Assembly: GCA_009602725.1 (NCBI GenBank)
Contig: WELB01000048.1
Coordinates: 703,864-751,809, forward strand
Length of the DNA: 47,946 nucleotides
From: Spirogloea muscicola
Lineage: Eukaryota; Streptophyta; Zygnematophyceae; Spirogloeales; Spirogloeaceae
Reading direction: 5' to 3'
Under the pieces are notes generated by a model. It saw only the letters and a list, made by a program, of their open reading frames with translations. It made no database searches and had not been told where the DNA came from. The translations under genes were made by a program, and so were the position numbers. Below are positions 27,861-38,679 of this stretch, one piece after another. Position 1 is the first letter of the stretch. Every line of letters starts with the position of its first letter.

Positions 27861-28500
27861 GTGGGTCTTGGATGAGGTGGTTCTTATCGCCGCAGCGAAA
27901 GCAACATTCCCCTCAATGCTGGCTTCTCCGAGCCTCTCATGGGACGGATGTTCAGCCCCTCGGGCTGAACTTCCTCCATTTCCCTCTCTGCCGCAGCAGA
28001 TACTCCCGCCTCAAGCAGGGAGCGCTTGCCCAATACACTTGGATAAGTGTTCAGCACCTTCCTGGCGTGCTCCACCAGCTGGGGCAAGTTGGCAAGGGCT
28101 GCGAAGTTGCGGACTCCACCGCCCCACTTCCGCATCGGCTCGGAACAGCCCAGCCTCAAATCGCTGGCACTGATCGACATCCTTCATAGGCTCGTTGCGC
28201 AGCTTAGAGACCAGCAGCCTCAGTTGCCGAACTTGGTCCTTAAAGTCACTGCGCATACGAACAACAACCAGCTCATTACGAGCCTTCAGCTCCCCATGAA
28301 TCTCACCACACACCTTGGTGAGCGAGCTCGAGAAGCACTTCCAGGTGTTGCACACCTGTGGCATGGAAGTCTTCTTCATAGAGTCCCACCACGGGGATCT
28401 CCCTCGAGATAAGTGGCAGCGAGCGGCAGTCCTGCCGTCGCATCTGTGTAGCTCAACACGAACCACTCTGTGATCTCGCTGAGGCAGGCCTGGAGGCCAC
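27860..28500 (-). pseudogene. Ty3/gypsy gag core, minus strand
   Basis: The frame 28,466-28,011 carries WWDSMKKTSMPQVCNTWKCF, KVCGEIHGELKARNELV, LRLLVSKLRNEPMKDVDQCQ and RFEAGL. It then shifts frame, with ARKVLNTYPSVLGKR at about 28,040 on the same strand. It is homologous to the gag at 20,576-21,034. The knuckle is not seen. Confidence 0.75.
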
Positions 28501-28539
28501 CCCGGTCATCCGGGCCAGAGTATTGCTGAGGTTAGTGGG

Positions 28540-29230
28540 CCCTTGCAAGTCCATGCGCAGGGTTGCCACGGTTCTGACGCGTCAGATGCACCTCAGCATC
28601 GACCCCTTGCAAATGCCTCTCGCCAGCAGCGTGCTGGCCGAGCAAGCAATGCACTTCCCCACACAGCGCCCCCCATAGGGCGTGGGCAGTCGGATCCAAC
28701 ACAGCCTTGGCTGTCTCCAGGTGCTCCGTGAGGAATGCAAGTCATTGCATCTCCTCCCACTACTGGTCAGATTGACCGGAGTTTGGCTGACATTGGGCGG
28801 CCCTGGCAAGTCCATGCGCAGGATTCCCCAATCGGCTTTGGCGCATCAAATGCACCTCAGCCCCGACCCCTTGCAAACGCCTCTCGCCGGCCCGAAGCCG
28901 GCCGAGCAAGGATTGCACCTCCACACACAACGCCCCCAGTAGGGCGTCGGAGAACAGGTCCAGCACAGCAGCTGCCTCCAAGGAGTGTTGCCGAGATTAG
29001 TGGGCCCTCGCAAGTCCATGCGACGGGTTGCCACTGCTCTGGCGCAACAAATGCACCGCAGCATCGACCCCTTCAACCTGCCGCTCTCCGGCCCGCAGCC
29101 GGACGAGGTGAGCACGCTGTTCCTCATGCGACCCCTCGAGGTAGGCACGAGGGAACGGGTCCAGGCCAGCCTTAGCTGCCTCCAGCTGCTCAGTGAGGAG
29201 TGCCATGCTTTGCACCTCCCCAGCCGACAA
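28540..29230 (-). repeat. Three tandem ~205-265-bp repeats in the gag N-terminal region
   Basis: Units start at about 28,549, 28,806 and 29,009 on the plus strand with GCAAGTCCATGCG. Each continues with a CATCAAATGCACC-like part, a GACCCCTT..GCCTCTC..CGGCC part and CAGCTGCCTCCA. The minus-strand coding form reads like QLEAAKAGLDPFPRAYLEG, VRLRAGERQVEGVDAAVHLL and RQSSGNPSHGLA, a helical repeat. The first unit has diverged most. Confidence 0.65.
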
Positions 29231-29289
29231 GCCCTCCAGGCCTTCGGCTCCCAGCTCGGCGTGCCCCTCAAGGGCTTGCCCCGCAGCAG

Positions 29290-29497
29290 CCACTGCATCC
29301 GCAGCATCTGGCCCTGCCGCAGTCGCTGCATCCACAGCCGACCGCGCCCCAGCAGCCGCTGCATCCACAGCCGACCGCGCTGCCACAGCCGCTGCATACA
29401 CAGCCGACCGCGCTGCCACAGCCGCTGCATCTACAGCCGATCGCGCTGCCACAGCCGCTGCATCCACAGCCGAGAGCCCTGCAGCCGCTGCATCCAC
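29290..29497 (-). repeat. In-frame Ala-rich minisatellite in gag, part 1
   Basis: About six units of 33 bp (some 30 bp). The minus strand encodes an 11-residue repeat SAVDAAAVAAR. All unit lengths are multiples of three, so the frame is preserved. The array continues at 30,027 after an LTR insertion. Confidence 0.8.
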
Positions 29498-30026
29498 AGC
29501 CGTTTGGTTAAGCCACATGGCTCTGTTGGCATTACATGACCGATTATTTGGGCCAGGTGCCCTGCCAGCTGCCAGGCTGGCTGGTCGGTGGCCCGCCCGG
29601 GTGCGGGTCCCGCCCGTCCGGAAATACCCCTCAAGGATCCGCCCGGCCAAGGGAGGATCTTTGGGCCTGCCGCAAGGCGGGCCTTGGGGCGAACCTGCTC
29701 ACACCCCTGGAGGGGGGGTGGCACGGGGAAGCACGAAGGAGCCTCAGGGGCTGAGGCTCATCAATCAGTTCGAGCCGAGGAAGCCCAGGAGCAGCCTTGC
29801 CGCTGCTCGCCGCCGCAGCCGCCGCCGCACTGGGCTGCAGGGCCTGCTGCGCCGGCCTGCGCCCAGGAGGTGGAGTCGCCGTCAAGGCGGCGCCACAGGG
29901 CCTGTCTTCCGCTGCGCTATGCGCTAGTGCTTCCTTGTGTAGTGGGTTGGCCCCAAAACCCCCTATGCTCGAATACAATAAGGACTCTCTCCCTCTAACT
30001 GCGTGTTCAGGGCGAGATTCACTACA
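29498..30026 (+). repeat. LTR family A, solo copy A5, with altered 5' end
   Basis: It starts within the LTR at AGCCGTTTGG; the first 11 bases of the LTR are replaced by minisatellite sequence. It ends ATTCACTACA at 30,026. GCCCT occurs at 29,476-29,480 and at 30,027-30,031 and is the probable 5-bp target duplication. It is opposite in orientation to its host element. Confidence 0.75.
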
Positions 30027-30185
30027 GCCCTGCAGCCGCTGCATCCACAGCCGACCGCCCTGCCACAGCCGCTGCATCCACAGCCGACCGCGCTGCCACA
30101 ACCGCTGCATCCACAGCCGACCGCCCTGCAGCCGCTGCATCCACAGCCGACCGCCCTGCAGCCGCTGCATCCACAGCCGACCGCC
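30027..30185 (-). repeat. In-frame Ala-rich minisatellite in gag, part 2
   Basis: Units of 33, 33, 30 and 30 bp: CTGCATCCACAGCCGACCGC followed by either GCTGCCACAGCCG or CCTGCAGCCG. They continue the array interrupted at 29,498. Confidence 0.8.
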
Positions 30186-30708
30186 ATGCCTCCCGAGGAG
30201 GGCTTAGTGACCGCGCACTGGAGGTGCGTGAAGCCATGCTGTCTGATGGACACTGAGTGATCAATTCAGCGTCGACAGTCAGCAAATCACACACTCCATA
30301 CCACAATGCAGGACATCGCAAGCTGGTGCACCAACGAGCGAGCAAACAAGGCAGCGCGCGACCTCACACCTCAATCAGCAGGCAGGCAGACAGCCGCGAT
30401 GTGACCAAGACCGATGCTCACAATCAATTTTGGTCACACGACTGACCTCACCACACAAAGCTCAAGCCACACCTCAAGAGTAGCGAACGGAGCAAGTGGT
30501 CCTCGAGGATCAGTCCGCAATCTGGCGTTGGTCGTTGCTGGCTCTGCACAAAGATGCCTCTGCACCCAGCGCTTCAGATGAGCCGCCTCACGGACTAACG
30601 TCTGGCAAGCACTTCAACTTTGACAGAAAAAGTCAGGCCAGAATATCAAGGAGATCCTTGCATCATCAGCGAGCACAAGAAGTCACAAGCGCGATGGATG
30701 CAAGACCA
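30186..30708 (-). mobile_element. gag start region and leader of the nested element
   Basis: The reverse complement of about 30,300-30,708 matches the leader at 22,587-22,975. No coding frame except the beginning of gag at the left edge. Confidence 0.65.
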
Positions 30709-30720
30709 CCTCTGATACCA
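30709..30720 (-). other. Primer-binding site of the nested element
   Basis: CCTCTGATACCA on the plus strand, i.e. TGGTATCAGAGG on the minus strand, two bases from the LTR end at 30,723. Confidence 0.8.
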
Positions 30721-30722
30721 AA

Positions 30723-31254
30723 TGTAGTGAATCTCGCCCTAAACACGCAGTTAGAGAGAGAGTCCTTGTTGTCTTCGAGCATAGGGGGTTTAGGAGCCAA
30801 CCCACTACACCAGGAAGCACTAGCGCATAGCGCAGCGGAAGACAGGCCCTGTGGCGCCGCCTTGACGGCGACTCCACCTCCTGGGCGCAGGCCGGCGCAG
30901 GAGGCCCCGCAGCGCAGTGCGTGCGGCGGCTGCGGCGGCGAGCAGCGGCAAGGCTGCTCCGAGGCTTCCCGGGCTCGAACTGATTGATGAGCCTCAGCCC
31001 CTGAGGCTCCTTAGTGCTTTCCCGTGCCACCCCCCCTCCAGGGGTGTGAGCGGGTCGCCCCAAGGCCCGCCTTGCGGCAGGCCAGAGTTCCTTTCTTGAA
31101 CGGGCGGATCCTGGCGAGGGGGCGGGGTCTGCCTCTGGGCGGGGCACCTGCCCGGCAAGCGAGCCCGCCACCTGACGGGCCACTTGTCCCAGAATGGCCG
31201 GTCATGTAATGCCAACAGAGCCATGTGGCTTAACCAGACGGCTGGTTCATTACA
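30723..31254 (-). repeat. LTR family A, copy A6 (5' LTR of the nested element)
   Basis: 532 bp. On the minus strand it begins TGTAATGAACCAGCCGTCTG and ends ATTCACTACA. Right flank GGCCC. Confidence 0.85.
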
Positions 31255-31706
31255 GGCCCCGCCCGTCCCAAAATACCCCAGGATCCACCCGTTCAAGGGA
31301 GCATTTTTGGCCTGCCGCAGAGCAGGCCATGCGGCGACCCGCTCACACCCCAGGATGGGGGGGGTGGCATGGGGAATCACTACGAGCCTTGGGCTGAACC
31401 CCGACATCTGTTCGGACCTGTGAATCTCAAGGCAGCCTTGCTGCTGCCTGCCGCCGCAGCCGCCGCTGCAGCCTGCTGCGGGGCTTGCTGTTGCTGGGAG
31501 TCCGTGACTGCGCCCCTTGGGGGACAGCTGCTGGCTTGCGCCCTGGAGGTGGAGTCGCCGCTGGACGGCGGCGCCACAGGGCCTGTCTTCTGCTGCGCCT
31601 ATGGGCTAGTGCTTCACCGAGTAGTGGGTTCGCTCCAAACCCCTACAGCTGAATATAAGAAGGACGACTCACCTAACTGCGTGTGTAAGGGGCGAGGTTC
31701 ATTACA
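31255..31706 (+). repeat. LTR family A, copy A3, right part
   Basis: Continues the LTR begun at 26,984 and ends GGTTCATTACA at 31,706. It is more diverged from A1 than A4 and A6 are from each other, consistent with greater age than the element inside it. Confidence 0.8.
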
Positions 31707-32655
31707 GGTATGGCATCGACGTGTGGTCTGCAAGCGCAGCCAATACACGCAAACTGGTGAGTGACAAAGACCTTTGGTGGCAAGGAGACGCCATTGTAAT
31801 CTCGACTACAAGTCTTGCGAAGTAGTATCATATAGTAGATGCGTGAGCTACCCGTACAGTGGTCATTGTGGTATGAGAAAGTCAAAGAAAGCTGTCCCGC
31901 TTCGCTCTTAGTGCGCTCGGCTTGAAAGCCCAAAGTGAGTCGTTTGTGTAGACTTGCGCTACCTGCCAGCGTAGTAAAGCACGCTCTCATAAGCCTGCCG
32001 GATTGCTCCAAACTTTGAAGCTTTCTCTGCGAAACCGTTCTGATGTCAGTGTGGATTTCATCACCCACGTACCCCTGACGCGAATCCGGCTGTGACGCCA
32101 TCGTCGTGTTTGTGGTTCGCCTTAGCAAGATGGTGCGGTCAGTGCCTAACGACCACAACGGTGTCCGTTACAGAAATCGCTGGAATACTTGTCGACCGAG
32201 TATGGATTTTGCACGGAGTACCTGAGCGATTCGTGTCTGATCGCGACTCTCGCTTCACGGGTTACTCCGGAGAGAAGTGATCGGGCTTACTGGCACTGAG
32301 CAATTCATGTCCACGTGCTATCCACCCACAAAATGATGGTCAGACTGAGCGAATGAATCGGGATCTGGAGGACATGCTAAGGCATCCTTGGAGTTGTAGT
32401 CAAAGTGACTGAGATGCAGATCTTGCTCCAGCACAATATGCTGCGGCCACCGCATCCACGGAATTAAAATATACCCCCCTTCTTCCTCAATCACGTTGAG
32501 GCATCCACAGGCACCATCACAGGTAGGGAGCCGGAATGTATGCCGGCCGCAGTAATCCTCACCGGTAACCTCCTGGAGGCTCAGCGGAGGGCTCGCCAAT
32601 GCGAGCTTGCCCAGCACCGGCAAAAGGGATTTGTGATCGACATTGCGACGTTCTG
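31707..32655 (+). pseudogene. Ty3/gypsy integrase fragment
   Basis: Starts near the zinc domain (KLVSDKDLWW, PYSGHCGMRKS) with CATCQ-like TCQRSK in another frame, then a core segment (GVPERFVSDRDSRFTGYSGE). A degenerate STCYPPT region with an in-frame stop follows, then TGNLLEAQRRARQCELAQHR. Many frameshifts. It is cut at about 32,655 by a C-type LTR. Confidence 0.75.
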
Positions 32656-33601
32656 ATCCCTAAACAGACAGTTAGGGGTTAGGACGTCCTTATTGGTTTC
32701 GGTCGCTGGGGTTTAGAGACAAATCCCCAGCACAGAGAATGTAATGAATCAGCCGTCGGGTCAAGCCAAATGGCTCTGTTGGCACTACATGACCGACTAC
32801 TTGGGCCAGGTGACCCGCCAGCTGGCGGGCTGGCTGGGCGGGCAAGTGGCCCGCCCGGGTGCGGGCCCCGCCCGTCCTAAGTACCCCTCGCCAGGATCCA
32901 CCCGTTCAAGGAAGGATCTTTGGCCTGCCGTGAAGCATTCCTGACCCTTAGGAGCACAGTCAAGGGTCAGTTAGTCCTGATTGGTTTCGGTCATTTGATT
33001 TAGAGACAAATCCCCAGCACAGCGAAGCACCACGTGTACTACACAGCGGAAGTCTTAACCTGAGATGCTGCCGACAGGCAGCAGCTCACCTCTCAAGTGC
33101 GGGCCAGCGACTGCAGTCACAGTCTTACTTACGGAGAGCCGATGAAGATCCGCGCCAACGGAATGTGGCGACGGGCTGCGGCAGCAGGCAGCAGCAGGGC
33201 TGCGTTGGCAGGCTGCGGCAACAGGCGGCAGCGGGGCTGCGCCTCTCTCTCGCGGGCTTCACTAAGATCAGACCGGATTACCCGAGTCTCCTTTCAGCCC
33301 TACTCGTAGTGCTTCATGTGCCACCCTCCCCAGGGGTCTCTGGGAGGCTCGTCTCAGGGATACCTCGGGAAGGCGGGCCCGACAAGGGGAATCTAGTACG
33401 TGGCCAGGCCACGCGGCTTCCTTCTGGAAGTGGCGGCCAGTGGCGGCCAATGGCGGCCAATGGCGGCCAGCCTGCGGCGCCGCCTTGCGGCGGCGCTCTG
33501 ACAGCGGCGCCGCCGAGCGGCGCCCTGCGGCGCCGGCTTGCGGCGCCGCCAGTAATTCACGGGTGTGGCACGGCATCACGGGCGCGCGACACGTGTCACA
33601 T
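32656..33601 (-). repeat. C-type LTR, antisense, with an A-type LTR piece inside
   Basis: Starts TGATCCCTAAACAGACAG and appears to end ACACGTGTCACA at about 33,601. An A-type LTR fragment occupies 32,740-32,935, and a second, partly duplicated start of the C LTR follows it. It has the hairpin region at 33,064-33,085 (GCTGCC...GGCAGC) and TGGCGGCCAA-type tandem repeats at 33,431-33,470. Confidence 0.65.
32740..32935 (+). repeat. LTR family A fragment, copy A7
   Basis: First ~195 bp of an A-type LTR (TGTAATGAATCAGCC...). It contains the perfect palindrome CCCGCCAGCTGGCGGG. Its right end is truncated at GGCCTGCCG. Confidence 0.75.
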
Positions 33602-33639
33602 ATACGTCATTGCGAGCACGGCGGCAAATTCAGGAATAC

Positions 33640-34500
33640 GCCGAGGAGCTCCAATTTGGAAGTCTCTGGTGAATAAGCCTGTTAGTTTTGCTGCCTGGGC
33701 TGACATTTCTGATGTTAAAGCTCAATCGCGGTTTTCCCGTGCTGCAGACGAGCAACCACTGGAACTTCTCCGGAGTCTCCTCCAAGGGGATGCTCGAGGC
33801 CAGGCTCGGCTCCTATCTCTTTCGTCTCTGGGAGCGTCTGAGTGGCTCCGCGATTTGCCTTTGCATGCGGGCTTGCGAATGGAAAATGCTTTGTTTTGCA
33901 ATGCTATGCGCCGCCGCCTTGGCTTATCATCCCTGTGCTTGGCAGGGGTGACCCAATGTGAATGTGGGCTTATTGAGCATGCTGCATTGCTCATGGGTGA
34001 CCACATGCTCAGGTGTGCCAAAGGAAGTGAGCTCACGGGCTTTCACAACCTCCTACGTGACGCCATGTATGGCATCGTCAAGGAGGCGGGATATCAAGTG
34101 GCGTTGGAGAGCACTGCCCATCCAACTCCGCAATGGGGTCCCTCGGACGAGGCGTGTCGATCTGGTCGGCGTCCCCCTGGGAGGTGCCAAGCGGCTCCTC
34201 ATGGACGTTGTCCTCACCGACAGCTTCCGGACGAAGGGCCCCATTACTTCTGAGACCGGCTATGCTGTGAAGGTGGCCGAACGGAAGAAGCTGCACAAAT
34301 ACAAGGACCACCCGGCGGGTGATACCCTTTACCCCCTGGCCATGGACATCCATGGGTGTTACGGGGGTCGGTGGTCCTCGTTACTTTCGCTGCTGGCCTC
34401 TCAAGCTGACCAGCGGCGCCGGGAACAGGGTGCTGCCCTTCCCGGTGGCTCGGTGCCTTTGGGTCTTGTTTCCTGCTACCGAATAGGTTTATCTATGTGC
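33640..34500 (+). mobile_element. LINE family L fragment with CCHC and RLE-like block, frameshifted
   Basis: The first frame has WADISDVKAQSRFSRAADEQ, QARLLSLSSLGASEWLRDLP, then CECGLIEHAALLMGDHMLRC (C-x-C-x12-H-x3-C) and FHNLLRDAMYGIVKEAGYQV. A frameshift at about 34,110-34,150 moves to the frame with TRRVDLVGVPLGG, LLMDVVLTD, ERKKLHKYKDHPAGD and LAMDIHGCYGGRW. It ends inside the ORF, before the LLTRGY terminus. This is the only LINE ORF fragment found in the LTR-rich half. Confidence 0.82.
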
Positions 34501-34502
34501 CT

Positions 34503-35201
34503 NGCCCCCTTGGCGCCACCCGAGTCGCCGCGTCGTGCCGCCCCAGGCGCCGCGTCGCGTCACCCGAGGTGCCGCGTCGCGCCTCCTCGGCGCCACCCAA
34601 GGCACCCCGTCGTACCTCATTGGCTCTGCCAAGTCGCCACTCCGCGCCGTCCTATAGCGCCCCGTTCACGCGCCGCTTCGCGCCTCCTTCGAGCCGCCCA
34701 AGGCGCCGCTTCGCGCCTCCTTGGAGCCGCCCAAGGCGCCGCTCTCCGTGTCCCCTCCGTCCGGCCCGCCCCTCGGGGGAGGGCCTTGGGGGCGACCCTC
34801 GTCACACCCTCGGGGGACGGGTGGCAGATGGAACGCTATATAAGGAGTAGGCCCTGGCCGGGCTCGGGAGTCCGACCAGCGCCGAGAAAGACACAGCCAT
34901 GCTGTTGCCTAGCCAGCTCCGCTGCTGCCTGCTGCCGCCGCCGCCGCCACAGCTCTGCTGCTGCCGCCTGCTGCCCAGCCCGTCGCCGCAGCTCGTCGCT
35001 GCCGCCCCGCCGGCTCTCTGTAAGTCTATGGTAGAGTCACCGCCCTAGGGCGGTGCCTCAGGGTAAGACTTCCGCTGCGCTCTATGCGCGTATGTGCGTT
35101 GGCGTTCTCCTGTATGAGGGTTGTCCACTAAGCAACCTATGCTTTAATCCAAACCAGGACATTCTGACCCTTTCTGTGTGATCAGAGGCCGAGATGTTAC
35201 A
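34503..35201 (+). repeat. LTR family B, copy B2, 5'-truncated, with TATA box
   Basis: GC-rich U3 with GGCGCC-type repeats, TATATAA at 34,837-34,843, and hairpin CACCGCCCTAGGGCGGTG at 35,038-35,055. Then comes the box GACTTCCGCTGCGC, ending GAGATGTTACA at 35,201. It matches the reverse complement of 46,101-47,187. The base at 34,503 is N, so the left junction is uncertain. Confidence 0.75.
34837..34843 (+). promoter_or_regulatory. TATA box in LTR B2
   Basis: TATATAA, about 75 bp upstream of the region aligned with R in other LTRs. The antisense copy at 46,455 has the weaker TATA-like ACTCCTTGTATAGCG instead. Confidence 0.5.
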
Positions 35202-35656
35202 TCGCCCCTCGGGGTGGACCTCGTTTAGCCCGCCCTGCGGGGCGGGCCTTCCCCTCAACAGGTCTGCCCCTCGGGGTGGGCCTTGGGCCGATCCCCACGC
35301 GCCCCTGGGGCCGGCACCGGCAGCACTAGGAGTCTGGGGGAAGAGACACGGACATTGATAAGTGAAGCCCCGATAGCGGCGCAGCCCTGCTGCTGCGCCT
35401 GCTGCTGCAGCCTGTCGCCGAAGGGACGCTGCCGGCTCGCTGCAAGGCGTCCGTGGCCGGCCCTGGGTAAGCTAGCTGCGGGCTGGTTCCCGAGAGGTGG
35501 AGACGCCGCCTGACGGCGGCGCCACAGGGCAAGACTTCCGCTGCGCGCCGAGGCGCGAGGTGCTTCACGGTGTGGGAATTTGCCCTAAAATCCCTACATC
35601 CGAACCTAATCAGGACTTGACCGCCTAATTGCCTGCGTACAGAGGTCGAGCCATTA
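35202..35656 (+). repeat. C-type LTR, plus strand
   Basis: Contains the repeated CGCCCCTCGGGGTGG palindromic blocks, hairpin CGCCGCCTGACGGCGGCG and box AAGACTTCCGCTGCGC, ending GAGCCATTAC. Its beginning overlaps the last bases of LTR B2 (TGTTACA), so one of them is truncated. Confidence 0.65.
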
Positions 35657-36300
35657 CTTTGGGACTACAATGCCGTGCAGAGCACCATCATGCAGGCGCT
35701 ACATAAGACGTCATACAGTGGTCATCTGGGAGTCGATTGGACCAAAAGGCTGTAAAGTGCCTCTTCTGGTGGCCCCGGCATACGCTTGTAGGCAAAGCTG
35801 TGCCACATGCCAGCACAGCAAGGCAATATCTGGCAAAGCAGCCGGATCACTTCAACCTCTGAACATTCCTAAGCGGAATTGGGCTGATGTGAGTATTGAT
35901 TGAAGATCACACGATTGCCTAAGACGCAGACTGGATTTGTGCCATTGTCGTCTTTGTGGATCGATTGAGCAAGATGGACTTGTTGCAACAACGACCACGC
36001 GTGATTCGGCAAATGACTTTGCTGGCGTCTTTGTGAATAAGGTGTGGAAATTGCATGGCGTGCCCGAAAGGATGGTCTCGGAGCGCGCTCCTAGCTTTAT
36101 GGGTCACTTTCTGGACATAAGTATGCACGCTCATTGGCACTTACCAGGCCATGTCCACTGCCTTCCATCTCCAAAGCGATGGCCAAAGCAAGAGGATGAA
36201 TAGGTAACTGGAGGACATGCTCCTGCAATGTTGTCAATCCGAGTCAGACTGAGTGGGATGCTTTTCTGGCTCCGGCCGCACATGCTTTGAACAGTGCATC
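35657..36300 (+). pseudogene. Ty3/gypsy integrase fragment
   Basis: SYSGHLGVDWTKRL with a stop, then CRQSCATCQHSKAISGKAAG (zinc cysteines), RNWADVSID and a frame change. Then VFVNKVWKLHGVPERMVSER and a degenerate end. It stops at about 36,300, where family-B internal sequence begins on the opposite strand. Confidence 0.75.
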
Positions 36301-38679
36301 CAACTACTTCGGTGAGCCGCACCAGTGATGCAACCACACGTAACGCAGAGTCAGGGGGAGCCACATAACTCATCATTAGAATCAAATACACAGCCAAAGC
36401 CGATTGCGTATGACAGTACATCTTCAACGAGAGCTGTTGGTCTCAGAGTGCAAAAGATGCTGTTCAAAGCATCCAACACAAGTCAATCCTTTGACAGTTA
36501 AGGGCGGAGACGAGCACTCACCCAGAGTAACTCTGATACTCTAGCCAGCCGCAGGCATCCAGGGCCAGCAGCTTTCAAGCTACGAGTCCGTAGGGATCTC
36601 AGCACTTAGCTGGGCTTATGGTCCAATTCTCGCTACTCGGCAACATGGTCAACGTTACAGGCCACTCGGCCAGGACGCTGGGGCTGTAGTATTCGGCTCT
36701 AACCTGCCTGTGTAGGTCCGAACGGGTCCGAACGCTACAGGGCCCACAGGGTCTTCTCCATGCACGCCGAGTGTGGCATGACACGTGGTCATCACAAGGG
36801 TGAGGAGTTAACCAAGCAGTGGCTACAGAGGGCTTTGACAACATTTGCCGAGCCTGGCTCCGCAAGCTTACTCAGCCCACAGCTGTGACATCAGAGGATC
36901 AACAACTGCAGAGAGTCAAGGACTTCGACTGGAAGTAGGTGACACCGAAGTGCTACTGACCAGGGCCACAAGGGCCGTGAAGTCAATGAGGATGGCCGAC
37001 AGCCACATTCTCATCGCACTTAGTGCCAAGCACGATACTGCCACCATTTGGAGTGTGCACTCAGCACAAACCAGGGTAAGGGCGCACCAGCCGCCAACCT
37101 GGGTGACCTGAGTTACGGCAAGGTGAGGACCAAAGCAGAAATCACCCAAGCCGAGGCATCACACAATACCGATCTCACCACGAAGTCCACGACGTCCATG
37201 GGCAGAAAGCCATACTTAGGCCAGCTTAGAACCGATTGTACCACACCAGGGCCCATGTCTCACAATTTAGACAAATAATAGGTATTAGCCAGCTCGTGTC
37301 ACACAGCAGCACAGCTGATAGCTGATATACAGGCGATGTCGTGGCGTCTTGTGGCACACAAGCCACTTCTCGCCAAGCGACAAATAATGAATCGGCGAGA
37401 ACAAACAGATCATTCAACGCCTTGGGTGCAGTAGCACACAAGCCAATTGTTGCCCAGATACTTGTTAAGTGAATGGCATCCTGTGCAGATGGTAAATGAG
37501 CTTGGAAGAAGTTCCCAATATGATGAGATCCCCAGGGGTGGACTTCTCTACTGGAGCCTACCACTAGGCAGGGTCCCACACAGAGGTGGTCACATTGCCC
37601 ACGCGGGATGTGAAGGGCTTGCCGTACAAGCAAGCCATAGCACTATCTCAAAGCCAGGTGTTGAGGCTGCACCTGTTTGCCATCCTAGCCTACACGGCAG
37701 GTGGAGCCGACTGGGCACACCCCACCCCATTCGAGATTCCGGCAAGAACAGTAACGAGTAGATATGGCTGGTAGAGACGGCTGGACACACCCCAATCGTG
37801 ACCACGGATGCAGGTGGAGACAGTTGGGCACACCCCAACCGTAGCTCCGGCACCGGCAGCACCAGGCACTTAGCCTACCGGAGATGCAGGGATTGCTCGG
37901 CCCACAGCATGGGCGAGCACTTTGCACATCTCATAGCACCCCCAACACACAGGGGTTGCTAGCAGGTCCCCATGGACCAGCAGCCTCATACTGCTCCATC
38001 AAGCGCACAAAGCGCTGCGCCTCCTTGGAGTCGGACGATCCAGGATTGGCGATGGAGCCCCGGCAGCTTATCAAATCACTGCCTCGACCTTAGCAGTCTG
38101 AACAGCCGGCAGAAGAGGACTAGGTGGCGCTCTTGAGTCAGCCGACTCCATGCCTTTACACCAGAACCCTGAGGGATTGAGTCAGTGGCAGGTATGCGAT
38201 ATGTCTACAACCACAGTGTTGCTGAGCAAGGCCGGTGCACCAGGCAAGCAAAGCATAACTTGGTAGCCCGCCAGATCATAGCCCCATCCAGCAAAGTTGT
38301 AAAAGCAGACTGAGGGAGGGCATCAGGCGAGAGTACAGACCAGCGCCTGGCCGACTTGCCGCCCACTTGCGGCACCGGGTGCTATGCCGTGCTCGTAGGC
38401 CAGCTACACACCGGGCACAGGTGTTTACGCAGGCAAAACCCTGACCAGGCAATGAAGATTGCCGCCGGGAAGAAGCGCCATTCAGCATCTTAAAGACCCG
38501 GTGCGAGGATGTCGGAGGCGAGAGGGTAGCACACTTGCTGTTTCGCCGATGACGGCTCCACGTATACACTGGCATGATTTCCACACTTACAGAGAAAAAT
38601 TCGTCTACCATCCAGAAGGATCCTTGTACTGTCAGTCGTAAAACACAACCTTTTACGTGAGTGGCTGGATGCAAGAACT
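36301..38679 (-). mobile_element. Family-B internal region (leader, gag, protease remnants), minus strand
   Basis: Attached to the primer-binding site and 5' LTR at 38,680-39,450. On the minus strand it contains a gag-like stretch (FVRLMEQYEAAGPWG) near 37,990 and a protease-like stretch (GKPFTSRVGNVTTSVWDP then STPGDLIILGTS) near 37,490-37,630. No long ORF remains. The reverse complement matches 42,870-43,176 plus 44,011-45,130. Gene assignments are tentative. Confidence 0.6.

Larger units (their letters stand above)
27123..31254 (-). mobile_element. Nested Ty3/gypsy element, internally deleted, minus strand
   Basis: 4,132 bp between GGCCC duplications. Order on the minus strand: 5' LTR (31,254-30,723), primer-binding site, leader, gag with Ala-rich repeats, a short pol remnant, polypurine tract, 3' LTR (27,653-27,123). 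Protease, RT, RNase H and integrase are missing, so it could only have moved using proteins supplied by another element. The left terminal T of the 3' LTR is lost. An A-type LTR lies inside its gag at 29,498-30,026. Confidence 0.85.

Noticed and set aside
29193-29927. A 244-residue plus-strand frame with HPQPTALPQPL-type repeats
   Set aside because: It is the antisense shadow of the gag minisatellite and then runs into an LTR; the gag homology is on the minus strand.
29290-30185. Regularly spaced repeats that might suggest CRISPR
   Set aside because: Units are adjacent and nearly identical throughout with no unique spacers, and the host is eukaryotic; it is a coding minisatellite.
22031-31706. 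A single full-length element with LTRs at 22,031 and 26,984/31,706
   Set aside because: The outer flanks TTACC and GGTAT do not match and pol pieces are out of order, so a single insertion is not supported.
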